From NCBI RefSeq assembly GCF_011045035.1, contig NZ_JAALAA010000007.1, positions 186,001 to 250,000 on the forward strand: 64,000 bases of DNA, given 5' to 3'. The DNA comes from Nocardioides turkmenicus. Lineage in GTDB: Bacteria > Actinomycetota > Actinomycetes > Propionibacteriales > Nocardioidaceae. The notes under the pieces were generated by a model. It did not search any database. It was given only the letters and a program-made list of their open reading frames with translations, and had not been told where the DNA came from. Shown in pieces: positions 22,330 through 31,470 of this stretch (position 1 is the first letter of the stretch; each line of letters starts with the position of its first letter). The position numbers and the translations under genes were made by a program.

Positions 22330-23004
22330 ATGGAGACGTTCACGATCCGCGATACACGCGTAACGCTACCGGCCCTCGACGAACGTGATCTGCAGGCGGC
22401 CTCCACCCTTGAGACAGTCGATGACCCGATCACCTATTTCTCCTACCGCGATCAGGCCCTTCGTCTCCTGGAGATCGTCGACTCGCGCCTCCACGACGGG
22501 CTGATTCAGGAGGTGACGACCGAGCGGACGCACATCGCCGACGTACGCCTATCGTCGATCGAGTTCGCCGACTGCGAGCTGGCCTCGCTCGTCATCGTCG
22601 ACAGCAGACTCACACGCGTCAAGTTCAAAAACTGCCGCCTCCTCGGCGCCAGGTTCAGCGAGGTCACGATGGAGGACGTCGTGTTCGAACGGTGCCGCCT
22701 CGACTATGCGACCTTCACTCACGTCGTCGCGAAGGGCGCCGTCGCGTTCGTCGGATGTTCGCTGACCGAGGCCGAGTTCGACGGCAGCGACCTCAGCCGA
22801 GCTGCGTTCACCGAGAACAGGCTGGCGCAGACCGCGTTCGGCCCCGGCACCTACCGCGATACGGACCTTCGCGAGAACGACCTCTCTGCGATCTCTGGGG
22901 TGGTCAACTTACGCCAGGCGCTCCTCGACCGTCACCAGTTGGCTGACCTCACCGGTGCCCTGGCTCACGACCTCGATCTCACTTTCGCGGACGACCTCGA
23001 GTAG
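22330..23004 (+). CDS. Pentapeptide-repeat protein in the RiPP locus
   Basis: 224 residues. From about 65 to 195 the sequence shows A/C-D/N-L-x-x-type repeats such as IEFADCELASL, VKFKNCRLLGARF, VVFERCRLDYATF and AEFDGSDLSRAAF, which build a right-handed quadrilateral beta-helix. The ATG at 22330 follows the precursor stop by 39 bases, so it is probably in the same operon. Some pentapeptide-repeat proteins mimic DNA and protect gyrase (McbG, AlbG, Qnr), making self-protection an attractive but unproven role. The convergent gap to 23154 holds nothing obvious. Confidence 0.75.
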   Translation: METFTIRDTRVTLPALDERDLQAASTLETVDDPITYFSYRDQALRLLEIVDSRLHDGLIQEVTTERTHIADVRLSSIEFADCELASLVIVDSRLTRVKFKNCRLLGARFSEVTMEDVVFERCRLDYATFTHVVAKGAVAFVGCSLTEAEFDGSDLSRAAFTENRLAQTAFGPGTYRDTDLRENDLSAISGVVNLRQALLDRHQLADLTGALAHDLDLTFADDLE

Positions 23005-23153
23005 CCCGCTTCGGCGGACGCACGAAGTGCTTGAAGGCTCGACCCCGCGAGTCGTCAGTGCCCCTGCAGGCTTCGCCGGGTGACCGCACGAATTCCTTGA
23101 ACCTGACCGGCGCACCACCGTCGCCCCACGCCACGATGGCCTCGGCCAGGGGA

Positions 23154-23969
23154 TCAGAATCCCTTGTCGCGGAACACGTCGGAGAGCGGGTCCGCCTTGA
23201 AGTAGGTGGTCTTGATCTTCAGCCACTCACCACTGAGGACCATGTCCTTCAGGACACCGTCGATCTGCTCCTTGCGCGGGTCGCCGGAGCGGACGACGAA
23301 GCCGATCGGGGCGTCCTCGACCTGGTAGACGATCGGCTCCTCCAGGGCGATGGGCGCTGCCTTGATGATCGACTGAGCGTACGGAGCCCCGTGGAAGAAC
23401 GCGTCCGCCTCGCCTCGCCCGATCGCATCGACGGCGGCGCCGACGTTCGGGGCCCTGACGATCTCGACCTCGTGGTACTTGTCGCGGAGGTAGGACTCCT
23501 GGATCGCACCACCGATGACCACGATCCTCTTCCCGTCGACGTCGCGGCGCTTCTGGATGGTCGACCCCGCGGGCGTGAGGAAGGCGACGTACGTCGAGAA
23601 GTAGGGAGCGCTGAAGTCGAACTCCCGCTCGAGGTCCGAGGTCCTGGTCACCTGGGCCCCGATCATGTCGATCTTTCCTTCGCGCAGGGCCGGGAAGAGC
23701 TCGTTGAAGTCCATCGCCACGAACTCGGGCGTGAGCCCCATGTCCTCGGCGACGCTGCGGGCCATCTCGTAGTCGAAGCCCTTGGTCGTGTCGCCGCTCT
23801 TGTAGTAGACCGGCTCGGTGCTCTCGACGCCGATCCGGAGAGTGTCGCCACCGGCCGTGGCGCTCGCCTTGTCGGTGGCGCGTGGCGCGGGTTCGGAGAT
23901 GTGTCCGCTGAAGATGATGGTGGCCAGAAGGGTCAGTGCGCAGGCGACGATGAACTTGATCCGGTTCAT
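23154..23969 (-). CDS. Polar amino-acid type solute-binding protein, orphan
   Basis: 271 residues from ATG 23969. A hydrophobic signal segment (IKFIVACALTLLATIIF) has no lipobox Cys, so the protein is either secreted or anchored by this helix. The mature part is a class II periplasmic-binding fold: LRIGVESTEPVYY, GFDYEMARSVAEDMGL, FPALREGKIDMIGAQVTRT, DFSAPYF and a GEADAFFHG hinge segment. No permease or ATPase gene is adjacent, so it may serve a transporter elsewhere or act as a sensor. Confidence 0.82.
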   Translation of the reverse strand: MNRIKFIVACALTLLATIIFSGHISEPAPRATDKASATAGGDTLRIGVESTEPVYYKSGDTTKGFDYEMARSVAEDMGLTPEFVAMDFNELFPALREGKIDMIGAQVTRTSDLEREFDFSAPYFSTYVAFLTPAGSTIQKRRDVDGKRIVVIGGAIQESYLRDKYHEVEIVRAPNVGAAVDAIGRGEADAFFHGAPYAQSIIKAAPIALEEPIVYQVEDAPIGFVVRSGDPRKEQIDGVLKDMVLSGEWLKIKTTYFKADPLSDVFRDKGF

Positions 23970-24291
23970 GTGGGGGTCCTGTTGCTCGTACGATGGCACC
24001 AGCCCGGCATTCTCGACACCGAGGACCGAAACGCATCGCCCCCGATGTGGCTGATTCGTTGCCAAATCCAATCGTCATCATCGCGCCACGTCCATGGGTC
24101 TTTAGTCCCGGCAACCGCTCGCATCCGGGCTCTGACCGTGAGAAGTGAGTCAGATCACGTGCTCGGTCCGTCATGCGGAATTTCGCTCAACCAATACGAT
24201 GGAAACGGACAATGAACGCCTGATGTCGCGATGGTCGATCGACTCACTCCGCGACCTGGAACGACCGCATCTCGTCCTTCGTCGGGTACGA
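23970..24291. other. Intergenic region with one CRP-like dyad
   Basis: About 320 bases without a supported gene. It should contain the promoter of the minus-strand binding-protein gene. GTGA-GTCAGA-TCAC at 24145-24158 fits the CRP-family half-site spacing (GTGA-N6-TCAC), 175 bases upstream of that gene. One such match could be chance. Confidence 0.3.
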
Positions 24292-26439
24292 CTACGCCTC
24301 CGCGACCAGGTGCACGATGACCAGGTCGTCGGCCTCCAGCAGGGGCGCGATGATGCCGACCTCGTCGAGCAGTCGGCCGCTCATCACCGTGCCGCCGTCG
24401 TACCAGGCGGGTCGCGGGCGGTCCTTGGGTGACACCGCGAGAGGCACGGGCAACACCCGGTACGCTGTCTCCGCGGTCAGGCCGGGGAACCGGATGCGGC
24501 CGGCCGGCTGGCCCAGGGTGAGGTCGAGCGCCGACAGGCGGAACAGGGCCTCGCGCCCGTCATGGGCGACCACGCCGTCCAGCTGAAGGCCGTCGTCGAG
24601 GGTGTCCGCCCGTACGACGCGGCCGGAGTGGAGCAGCCCACGGAACCGTTTGTGGAGCGCGATCCAGGCCCGGAGTTCCTCGCGCTCGTCGTCCGGCATG
24701 GTGGTGAGGTCCCGCTCGATGCCGAGGTGGCCCCACATCGCGGTGCCGGCACGGAAGCGCAGGGTGTGCTGGCGTCCGGTGGTGTGGTCGGAGCTCGATC
24801 CGACGTGGGTGCCCATCAGCTCGGGCGGGAGGGTCAGCCCGGTCCAGCGGACCAGACGGTGTCCTTCGTGGGCGTCGATGCAGTCGGAGACCCAGGCCCG
24901 GTCGGTCCGCTCGAGGACTCCCAGGTCGAGGCGCCCGCCACCGCCGCAGCAGGACTCGATCTCGAGGCCGGGATGCTCGGTGCGGAGTGCGTCCATCAGG
25001 CGATAGGCCGCGAGCGTCTGCAGGTGGACCGCGGGCCTGTGGTCCCGGCCGCGGCCCGCGCCGGTCAGCGGCCGGTTGTGATCCCACTTGATGTAGGCGA
25101 TGTCGTAGCGGTCCACCAGCGTCGAGATCTGACCGAACACGTGGTCCCAGGCGTCGTGGTTGGAGAGGTCGAGGACGTGCTGGTTGCGCGAGCTGATGCC
25201 GGGGCCGGCGTGGGTGCCGAGGATCCACTCGGGATGCTCCCGGGCCACGTCGGAGTCGAGGCTGACCATCTCGGGCTCGAACCACAGCCCGAACTCCATG
25301 CCCAGGCCCTGCACGGTCTTCACCAGAGGGGTGAGGCCGTCCGGGAACACGTCCTCGTCCACCACCCAGTCGCCCAGCGAGCTCGTCGCGTCGCGTCGCC
25401 CCTTGAACCAGCCGTCGTCCAGGACGTAGCGCTCGACGCCGAGCTCCGCAGCGCGCTCGGCGAGCTCGATCAGCTTGTCCATGTCCCGGTCGAAGTAGAC
25501 GGCCTCCCAGGTGTTGAGGAGCACCGGTCGCTCGCGCCGCGGGTGGGTCGGGCGCGCCCGCAGGTGCTCGTGGAAGCGACCGGAGAAGGCATCGAGCCCC
25601 TCGCCCCACGAGGCGTAGAGCCAGGGTGAGGCATAGGTCTCGTCGTGGCCCAGCACCATCTCGCCGGGCATGAGCAGCTCGCCTCCGCGCAGCAGCTTCC
25701 AGCCGGTGAAGGAGTTCTCGGCGCAGAGCACCTGGTTTCCGCTCCAGCCGAGGTGGACACCCCACACCCGACCGGCACGGAAGCCGAACCCGGACCTGCC
25801 GGCGCACAGCACGGTGGTCGAGTCGTGGCCGGGGCGGCCACCCCAGGCCTCGCGTACGTGCTGTCCCTGGGTGAACGCGTGGCGCTGCGGGGTGCGCTCG
25901 TGGGCGTGCCGCCCTGCCATGCCCAGGAGCTCGTCGGCCTCGGCCGGCACCGGCAGGGCCGGCTCGAGCAGTGTCACCTCGTACGGCGTCTCCGCCAGGT
26001 TCCGTACGCTGGCACGCAGGCGCAGCAGACCGTTCCCGAACAGCTCGATCTCGGTGGACACCTCGACGCCGGCCGGCCGGTCCAGCGCGACGCTGGTGAG
26101 CCGGGTGCAGTCGGTCGACTCGGAGACGGTGTGGTCCACCGAGTCGAAGGTGAGCGCCCAGGCCTGCCCCGCTCGGCTGCCCAGCAGACCCGGACGACCG
26201 ACCCAGCCACTGGTCTGCTGCGGCAGCACGGAGGCCCACGAGTGCTGGTAGATCGGCCCGTCGAGGCTCGGCATCTCCAGCGAGCGGAGGAGGTCGGGCA
26301 GGTGCTCCTCCGTGGTCTCGCCGAGATCCGGTCCCCAGTGGAGGATGCACGGGAGCCCGGTGGAGTCCAGCCGGACGACCAGGCTCGTGTCGCCCCGACG
26401 AAGGTGCACGCCGCGGGCGTGGCGGGTCGTGCCGATCAT
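24292..26439 (-). CDS. Alpha-galactosidase, GH36
   Basis: 715 residues, the usual GH36 length. An N-terminal beta-supersandwich is followed by a (beta/alpha)8 barrel. The nucleophile is Asp453 in IKWDHNR; the acid/base is Asp519 in VSDCID. Supporting motifs are LNTWEAVYFD, DDGWFKGRRD, GLWFEPEMV and CCGGGGRLDLG. It removes alpha-1,6-linked galactose from oligosaccharides such as melibiose and raffinose. There is no signal peptide, so it acts inside the cell after import. ATG 26439 overlaps the GH42 stop by 4 bases (ATGA), giving translational coupling. Confidence 0.9.
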   Translation of the reverse strand: MIGTTRHARGVHLRRGDTSLVVRLDSTGLPCILHWGPDLGETTEEHLPDLLRSLEMPSLDGPIYQHSWASVLPQQTSGWVGRPGLLGSRAGQAWALTFDSVDHTVSESTDCTRLTSVALDRPAGVEVSTEIELFGNGLLRLRASVRNLAETPYEVTLLEPALPVPAEADELLGMAGRHAHERTPQRHAFTQGQHVREAWGGRPGHDSTTVLCAGRSGFGFRAGRVWGVHLGWSGNQVLCAENSFTGWKLLRGGELLMPGEMVLGHDETYASPWLYASWGEGLDAFSGRFHEHLRARPTHPRRERPVLLNTWEAVYFDRDMDKLIELAERAAELGVERYVLDDGWFKGRRDATSSLGDWVVDEDVFPDGLTPLVKTVQGLGMEFGLWFEPEMVSLDSDVAREHPEWILGTHAGPGISSRNQHVLDLSNHDAWDHVFGQISTLVDRYDIAYIKWDHNRPLTGAGRGRDHRPAVHLQTLAAYRLMDALRTEHPGLEIESCCGGGGRLDLGVLERTDRAWVSDCIDAHEGHRLVRWTGLTLPPELMGTHVGSSSDHTTGRQHTLRFRAGTAMWGHLGIERDLTTMPDDEREELRAWIALHKRFRGLLHSGRVVRADTLDDGLQLDGVVAHDGREALFRLSALDLTLGQPAGRIRFPGLTAETAYRVLPVPLAVSPKDRPRPAWYDGGTVMSGRLLDEVGIIAPLLEADDLVIVHLVAEA

Positions 26440-28490
26440 CGGACGGCGCGGGTGAGCACGGCCACCCCGGAGCCCGCCAGTTCGACGCCGTCGGCGCTCG
26501 AGGAGAACATCGGCTCGCCGAGGTCGCCCAGATCGCCGAGGTCGACCACGTCGTCGGTCCGGTTGACCAGGAACCAGTACTCCCTCTCGCCGTCCGTGCG
26601 GATGGCGAGCTCCACCCGGCCGCGAAGCGCCTCGGGCAGCTCGCTCTCCACGCCCGCGGCCTGCAGCAGCCGGCCCAGCAGCGGCTCGAGACCGTCCGCG
26701 CCCAACCGAGTGGAGACGTAGGTCGCCGAGCCGGGGCCGACCGCCCGTCGGGTCACGGCCGGACGGCCCGCCTGCAGACCCGTCTTGTACGTCGCGAGGA
26801 CCTGCCTGTCGGGAGCCGTCGCGGTGATCCGGTCGGTCCACAGCGTCCCGGTGCTGCCGTCGTCGAGAACGACCTCGTCCCCGTCCAGGAGCGGCCCGAA
26901 CTCCTCGATGCGGATGCCGAGCAGATCGCGCAGCGCACCCGGATGGCCACCCGGCAGCACGTGGTTGTTCTCGTCCACGACGCCGGAGAAGTACGTCGTG
27001 ATCAGGTGGCCACCACGGTCGACGAACTCCCTCAGCCGGTCGGCCGTCGCGGACGGCATCACGTGCAGCACCGGCGCCACGACCACGTCGTAGCCGTCGA
27101 GCGGCGCGCCGGCGGGAATGACGTCGGCCCGGACCCCGAGCCCGAGGAACGCGGCGTACCAGTCGAGCGCCTCCGCCCGATGGCTCACCGAGGAGCTCGG
27201 GTTGGCATCCAGGTCGAGGGTCCACGACGACTCGATGTCGAAGAGGATCGCGGCGCGGGCCTGCCGTCGTCGCGACCCGACGACGGGGGCGAGCTGCTCG
27301 AGGTGTCCGCCCAGCCGGACCACCGTCCGGTAGACGTCGCTGTCCTCGCCGGCATGGGGAACCATCGCCGAGTGGTACTTCTCCGCGCCGGCCAAGGACT
27401 GCCGCCACTGGAAGAAGCAGACGGCGTCCGCGCCGTGCGCCACGTGGGTGAGCGAGTCGCGCACCAGCGCGCCCTCCGCCTTGGGCGGATTGATCGCGCG
27501 CCAGTTGACCGCGCTGGTCGAGTGCTCCATCAGGAACCACGGCTCACCGCCGGCGATCCCGCCGGTCAGGTTGGCCGAGAACGACAGCTCGTCACGAGCG
27601 CGGTCGTCGACCAGGACGTAGTGGTCGTTGGAGACGAAGTCGACCTCGGCCGCCCAGTCGGCGTAGTCGATCCCGTTGAAGTGCGACATGACCATGAAGT
27701 TCGTGGTCACCGGCACGTCGGGGGTCAGCCGGTCGAGGATCTCTCGCTCGGCGCGGAGGTGGTCCTTCAGGGCGTCGGAGGAGAACCTCTTGAAGTCGAG
27801 CTGGTGCGTCGGGTTGGGAATCGTGGGCGTCAGCCGCGGCGGCAGGATCTGGCTCCAGTCGCTGTAGCGCTGCGACCAGAACGCGGTGCCCCAGGCGTGG
27901 TTGAGCCCGTCGAGGTCGCCGTACCTCTGCGACAGCCAGGCGCGGAACGCCACCGCGGCGTCGTCGGAGTAGTCGTAGAGGTTGTGGCAACCGAGCTCGT
28001 TGGAGACGTGCCAGGCGGCGAGCGCGGGGTGGTGGGCGTACCGGCTCGCCATCATCTCGACGACCGCCAGGGCGTGCTGTCGGAACACGGGTGACGTCGG
28101 CCGCCAGTGCTGCCGGGCGCCCGGCCACATCGTCTCGCCGGTGCGTGTGACCGGGAGGACCTCCGGGTGCGCGGCGCTCAGCCAGGGCGGCGGCGAAGCG
28201 GTCGCGGTGGCGAGGTCGACGGCGATGCCGTGGGCGTGCAGGAGATCCATCACCTCGTCGAGCCACGCGAAGTCCCAGGTGTCCGCGGTCGGCTGCAGGC
28301 GAGCCCAGGAGAAGATCCCGAGGGAGACGACGTTGACCCCGGCCTGACGCATCAGCCGGACGTCCTCGTCCCAGACCTCCCGCTCCCACTGGTCGGGGTT
28401 GTAGTCGGCGCCGAAGCCGAGCGGTCCGCGAGCGCTCTCGGTCGTGAGCGATTCGGGCCACCGCACCCAGCGCTGGCGTCGCCGGCTCAT
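26436..28490 (-). CDS. Beta-galactosidase, GH42
   Basis: 684 residues. The TIM barrel begins GFGADYNPDQWERE. The acid/base is Glu165 in HVSNELGCHN and the nucleophile is Glu322 in FLMEHSTSAVNW. A beta-galactosidase trimerisation domain (about 400-610) and a short C-terminal domain follow. No signal peptide, so it is cytoplasmic, hydrolysing beta-galactosides brought in by the adjacent ABC importer. Both ends overlap neighbours by 4 bases (LacI stop at its start, GH36 start at its end), so lacI-GH42-GH36 form one coupled operon. Confidence 0.9.
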   Translation of the reverse strand: MSRRRQRWVRWPESLTTESARGPLGFGADYNPDQWEREVWDEDVRLMRQAGVNVVSLGIFSWARLQPTADTWDFAWLDEVMDLLHAHGIAVDLATATASPPPWLSAAHPEVLPVTRTGETMWPGARQHWRPTSPVFRQHALAVVEMMASRYAHHPALAAWHVSNELGCHNLYDYSDDAAVAFRAWLSQRYGDLDGLNHAWGTAFWSQRYSDWSQILPPRLTPTIPNPTHQLDFKRFSSDALKDHLRAEREILDRLTPDVPVTTNFMVMSHFNGIDYADWAAEVDFVSNDHYVLVDDRARDELSFSANLTGGIAGGEPWFLMEHSTSAVNWRAINPPKAEGALVRDSLTHVAHGADAVCFFQWRQSLAGAEKYHSAMVPHAGEDSDVYRTVVRLGGHLEQLAPVVGSRRRQARAAILFDIESSWTLDLDANPSSSVSHRAEALDWYAAFLGLGVRADVIPAGAPLDGYDVVVAPVLHVMPSATADRLREFVDRGGHLITTYFSGVVDENNHVLPGGHPGALRDLLGIRIEEFGPLLDGDEVVLDDGSTGTLWTDRITATAPDRQVLATYKTGLQAGRPAVTRRAVGPGSATYVSTRLGADGLEPLLGRLLQAAGVESELPEALRGRVELAIRTDGEREYWFLVNRTDDVVDLGDLGDLGEPMFSSSADGVELAGSGVAVLTRAVR

Positions 28491-29527
28491 GCGGTCGTCC
28501 TGCGGGGCGCGGCGGTGCTGGCCCGGACCACCAGCCTGGGCGGCACCAGGACCTCCTGGTGCTCGTGCTCGCCGGACTGGATCTCCCGGATCAGGGCATC
28601 GACCGCCCCCCGGCCGACCTCGGCGAACGACTGGTGGACGGTGGTCAGTGGCGGCCAGAAGTACGCCGCCTCCTCCATGTCGTCGAAGCCGACGACGCTG
28701 ACGTCCTCGGGGACCCGGCGACCGCGCTCGTGCAGGGCTCTCAGGAGCCCTAGGGCCATCTGGTCGTTCGCGGTGAACACCGCGGTCACCTCCTCGTTGT
28801 CGGCCAGCCGGAGGCCGGCCTCGTAGCCGGCCCTGGTCGACCAGTCGCCCGACAGCACCGGCGGGACCACTCGGCCATGGGCCTCGAGCGTCCCCTGCCA
28901 CGACGCCCGGCGGCGCCGCGCGGAGTAGGACAGCTCGGGCCCGGCGACGTGCCAGACCGTCTCGTGCCCGAGCTCAAGCAGGTGCTCGGTGGCCAGCCGC
29001 GCACCATGGGCCTGGTCGTTGTCGACGATCGGGTAGTCGTACTGTGCGCTGGAGTCGACCACGACCACCGGAAGTCCTTCCGGCACGGCGACACCGTCGA
29101 GCCGGTGGGTCTCCACCAGGATGATGATGCCGTCCACAGCCTGCTCGCCGAGCTGGTCGAACGCCGCCCGCACGGCCTCCTGGGTGGCGTCGAGCACGGG
29201 CAGCAGGTTGATGGCGTACCCGGTCTCCGTGGCGGCGGCCGCGATCGCGTCGAGGGTGTGGGTGGTGCCGACGCTGGAGAGCTCGAACGCGATCACGCCG
29301 ATGCTCTGGAACCGTCCGCTGCGCAGCGCCCGGGCGGCGCGGTTGGGCCGGTAGCCGACCTCGCGCATCGCGGACAGCACCCGCTCCCGGGTGGCCGGAT
29401 CGACATAGCGGGCGCCGTTCGCGACCCGCGAGACCGTCTGCCCCGAGACACCGGCGATCCGTGCGACGTCGGCCTGCGAGGCCCCTCGTCGTGGCACTGG
29501 TGTCCCGGCCGTGCTGTCTGTCGCCAT
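28487..29527 (-). CDS. LacI-family repressor of the galactoside locus
   Basis: 346 residues. The N-terminal HTH is ASQADVARIAGVSGQTVSRV, with the hinge helix YRPNRAARALRSGR. The periplasmic-binding-like effector domain follows (VDGIIILVETHRLDG, VVVDSS, VFTANDQMALG, VVGFDDMEEA). It is first in the minus-strand operon with GH42 and GH36, and divergent from the importer operon. Two matching palindromes lie in the gap, so it probably represses both directions until a galactoside or galactose binds. Confidence 0.9.
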   Translation of the reverse strand: MATDSTAGTPVPRRGASQADVARIAGVSGQTVSRVANGARYVDPATRERVLSAMREVGYRPNRAARALRSGRFQSIGVIAFELSSVGTTHTLDAIAAAATETGYAINLLPVLDATQEAVRAAFDQLGEQAVDGIIILVETHRLDGVAVPEGLPVVVVDSSAQYDYPIVDNDQAHGARLATEHLLELGHETVWHVAGPELSYSARRRRASWQGTLEAHGRVVPPVLSGDWSTRAGYEAGLRLADNEEVTAVFTANDQMALGLLRALHERGRRVPEDVSVVGFDDMEEAAYFWPPLTTVHQSFAEVGRGAVDALIREIQSGEHEHQEVLVPPRLVVRASTAAPRRTTA

Positions 29528-29552
29528 GGGCCGAATAATCCTTCCGCCAACC

Positions 29553-29602
29553 TGTTGACGTCAACATGTGTCGTGCGTCACTGTACCTGTTGACGTTAAC
29601 AG
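29553..29602. promoter_or_regulatory. Two LacI-type operators in the divergent promoter region
   Basis: Operator 1 (29553-29566) is TGTTGACGTCAACA, a perfect palindrome. Operator 2 (29587-29602) is CTGTTGACGTTAACAG, with one asymmetric base pair. Their centres are 35 bp apart. The central CG and the TTGAC/GTCAA arms fit the LacI/GalR pattern. Each also carries a TTGACG that could act as a -35 element, so bound repressor would block polymerase. Confidence 0.85.
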
Positions 29603-29638
29603 GCCGCCATCGAGAGGCGGTGAAGGGAGGCGGGACCG

Positions 29639-30586
29639 GTGTCCCAGGGCGTGACCCAGTTGGAGAGAAGCCGGGAGGGCCGTGGTGCTGCGCGACCACC
29701 CGTGCCCGGTCGCCGGTGGTCGCGCAGCGACACGAAGGGGTGGATCTTCGTCGGTCCGTTCCTGGCGGTCTTCGCGCTGACCTTCCTGGCGCCGATCGGC
29801 TACGCCGCCTATCTCAGTCTCTTCCGCGCGCAGGCGTTCTTCGGCACCACGGAGTTCGTCGGTCTGGACAACTACGTCGACGTGTTCACCGACGACAAGT
29901 TCTGGGACGGCTCGTTCCGGGTCCTGCTGTTCCTCGTCGTACAGGTGCCGATCATGCTGGGCCTCGCCCTGGTGGCCGCGCTGGCCATCGACAGCGCCCG
30001 GCTCTACGCCACGAGCTTCTTCCGGCTCGTGATCTTCCTGCCGTACGCCGTTCCCGGCGTCGTGGCCGTCCTGATGTGGGGCTTCATGTACGGCACCAAC
30101 TTCGGGCTGGCCGCCGACCTCAACGACCTGTTCGGAACCTCGATCGCGCCGCTGAGCAGCAACTGGATGCTCGCCTCGATCGCCAACATCGTGACCTGGG
30201 AGTTCGTGGGCTACAACATGCTGATCTTCTACTCCGCGCTGCGCACGGTGCCCGGCGAGATCTACGAGGCCGCCGCGCTCGACGGCGCCGGGGCGCTGCG
30301 GACCGTGCTCTCGATCAAGATCCCCGCTCTGCGCGGGGCCATCCTGATCGCCACGATCTTCTCGATCATCGGGACCTTCCAGCTCTTCAACGAGCCGAAC
30401 ATCCTGCGCACGCTGGAACCCAACGTCATCACGACCTACTACACACCGAACCTCTACGCCTACAACCTGTCCTTCGGCGGGCAGCAGTACAACTACTCGG
30501 CGACGGTCGCGATCGTGATGGGCCTGCTGACCGCGGTGATCGCGTACGCCGTCCAGCTCCGCGGCTCGCGAGAGGCGATGAAGTGA
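29639..30586 (+). CDS. Sugar ABC transporter permease 1 (MalF-type)
   Basis: 315 residues with a basic N-terminal tail and six hydrophobic segments (first: GWIFVGPFLAVFALTFLAPI). The EAA loop that contacts the ATPase is EIYEAAALDGAGALRTVLSI. It forms the membrane channel with the next gene, which it overlaps by 3 bases (TGATG). GTG start behind AAGGGAGG. No ATPase gene is present; carbohydrate importers of this class in actinobacteria usually share one MsiK-type ATPase encoded elsewhere. Confidence 0.88.
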   Translation: MSQGVTQLERSREGRGAARPPVPGRRWSRSDTKGWIFVGPFLAVFALTFLAPIGYAAYLSLFRAQAFFGTTEFVGLDNYVDVFTDDKFWDGSFRVLLFLVVQVPIMLGLALVAALAIDSARLYATSFFRLVIFLPYAVPGVVAVLMWGFMYGTNFGLAADLNDLFGTSIAPLSSNWMLASIANIVTWEFVGYNMLIFYSALRTVPGEIYEAAALDGAGALRTVLSIKIPALRGAILIATIFSIIGTFQLFNEPNILRTLEPNVITTYYTPNLYAYNLSFGGQQYNYSATVAIVMGLLTAVIAYAVQLRGSREAMK

Positions 30587-31455
30587 TGCGCCGGGTGAGC
30601 GCGTCGCCGCTGACGCCGCGACGATCGCCGCTGCTGACCGTGCTGATGGCGCTGTTCCTCGTCTACACCCTGGTGCCGCTGGCGTGGCTGATCCTGAGCG
30701 CCACCAAGACGCAGGACGACCTGTTCTCGAGCCCGGGACTGTGGGTCGGCGACGAGTTCGCGTTCTTCAGCAACGTACGCGACACGCTGAGCTATCGCGA
30801 CGGCATCTTCCTGCGCTGGCTGGTGAACACCCTTCTCTACGTCGTGGTGGGAGCCGGCGGCGCGACCCTGCTGGCCACCGCGGCCGGCTACGGCCTGGCC
30901 AAGTACAAGTTCCCCGGACGCCGCGCGGTCTTCGCCGTCATCATCGGCGCCGTGGCCGTGCCCGGCACCGCCCTGGCCGTGCCGACGTTCCTGATGTTCT
31001 CGAACATGGGGCTCACCAACACGGTCTGGGCGATCATCATCCCCTCGCTGATCAGCCCGTTCGGCCTGTACCTGATGTGGGTCTACGCCGCGGACGCCGT
31101 ACCGGACGAGCTGATCGAGGCGGCGCGCATCGACGGCGCCGGCGAGATCCGGATCTTCTTCACGGTCACGGTGCGCCTGCTCGCTCCCGGCATCGTCACG
31201 GTGCTGCTGTTCGCCGTGGTCTCGACGTGGAACAACTACTTCCTGCCGCTGATCATGCTGAGCGAGCCGAAGCTCTACCCGCTCACGGTGGGCCTCACCC
31301 AGTGGAGCGCCCAGGCGACGGGCGCCAACGCGCAGCCCGTCTACAACCTGGTGGTCACCGGATCCCTGCTGACCATCGTCCCGCTCGTCATCGCCTTCAT
31401 CCTCCTCCAGCGGTTCTGGCAGTCCGGCCTGAGCGCGGGAAGCGTCAAACAGTGA
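30586..31455 (+). CDS. Sugar ABC transporter permease 2 (MalG-type)
   Basis: 289 residues from ATG 30586. Six hydrophobic segments; the opening LLTVLMALFLVYTLVPLAWL and the EAA loop ELIEAARIDGAGEIRIFF are typical of the MalG half. The ATG overlaps the previous stop, so the two permeases are made together. It partners the lipoprotein encoded 15 bases downstream to import a galactoside. Confidence 0.88.
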   Translation: MRRVSASPLTPRRSPLLTVLMALFLVYTLVPLAWLILSATKTQDDLFSSPGLWVGDEFAFFSNVRDTLSYRDGIFLRWLVNTLLYVVVGAGGATLLATAAGYGLAKYKFPGRRAVFAVIIGAVAVPGTALAVPTFLMFSNMGLTNTVWAIIIPSLISPFGLYLMWVYAADAVPDELIEAARIDGAGEIRIFFTVTVRLLAPGIVTVLLFAVVSTWNNYFLPLIMLSEPKLYPLTVGLTQWSAQATGANAQPVYNLVVTGSLLTIVPLVIAFILLQRFWQSGLSAGSVKQ

Positions 31456-31470
31456 AATGAAAGGAACGAC

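Noticed and set aside
24145..24158. CRP-like GTGA-N6-TCAC dyad as a firm regulatory site
   Set aside because: A single short match 175 bases from the gene could be chance; kept only as a note in the intergenic entry.
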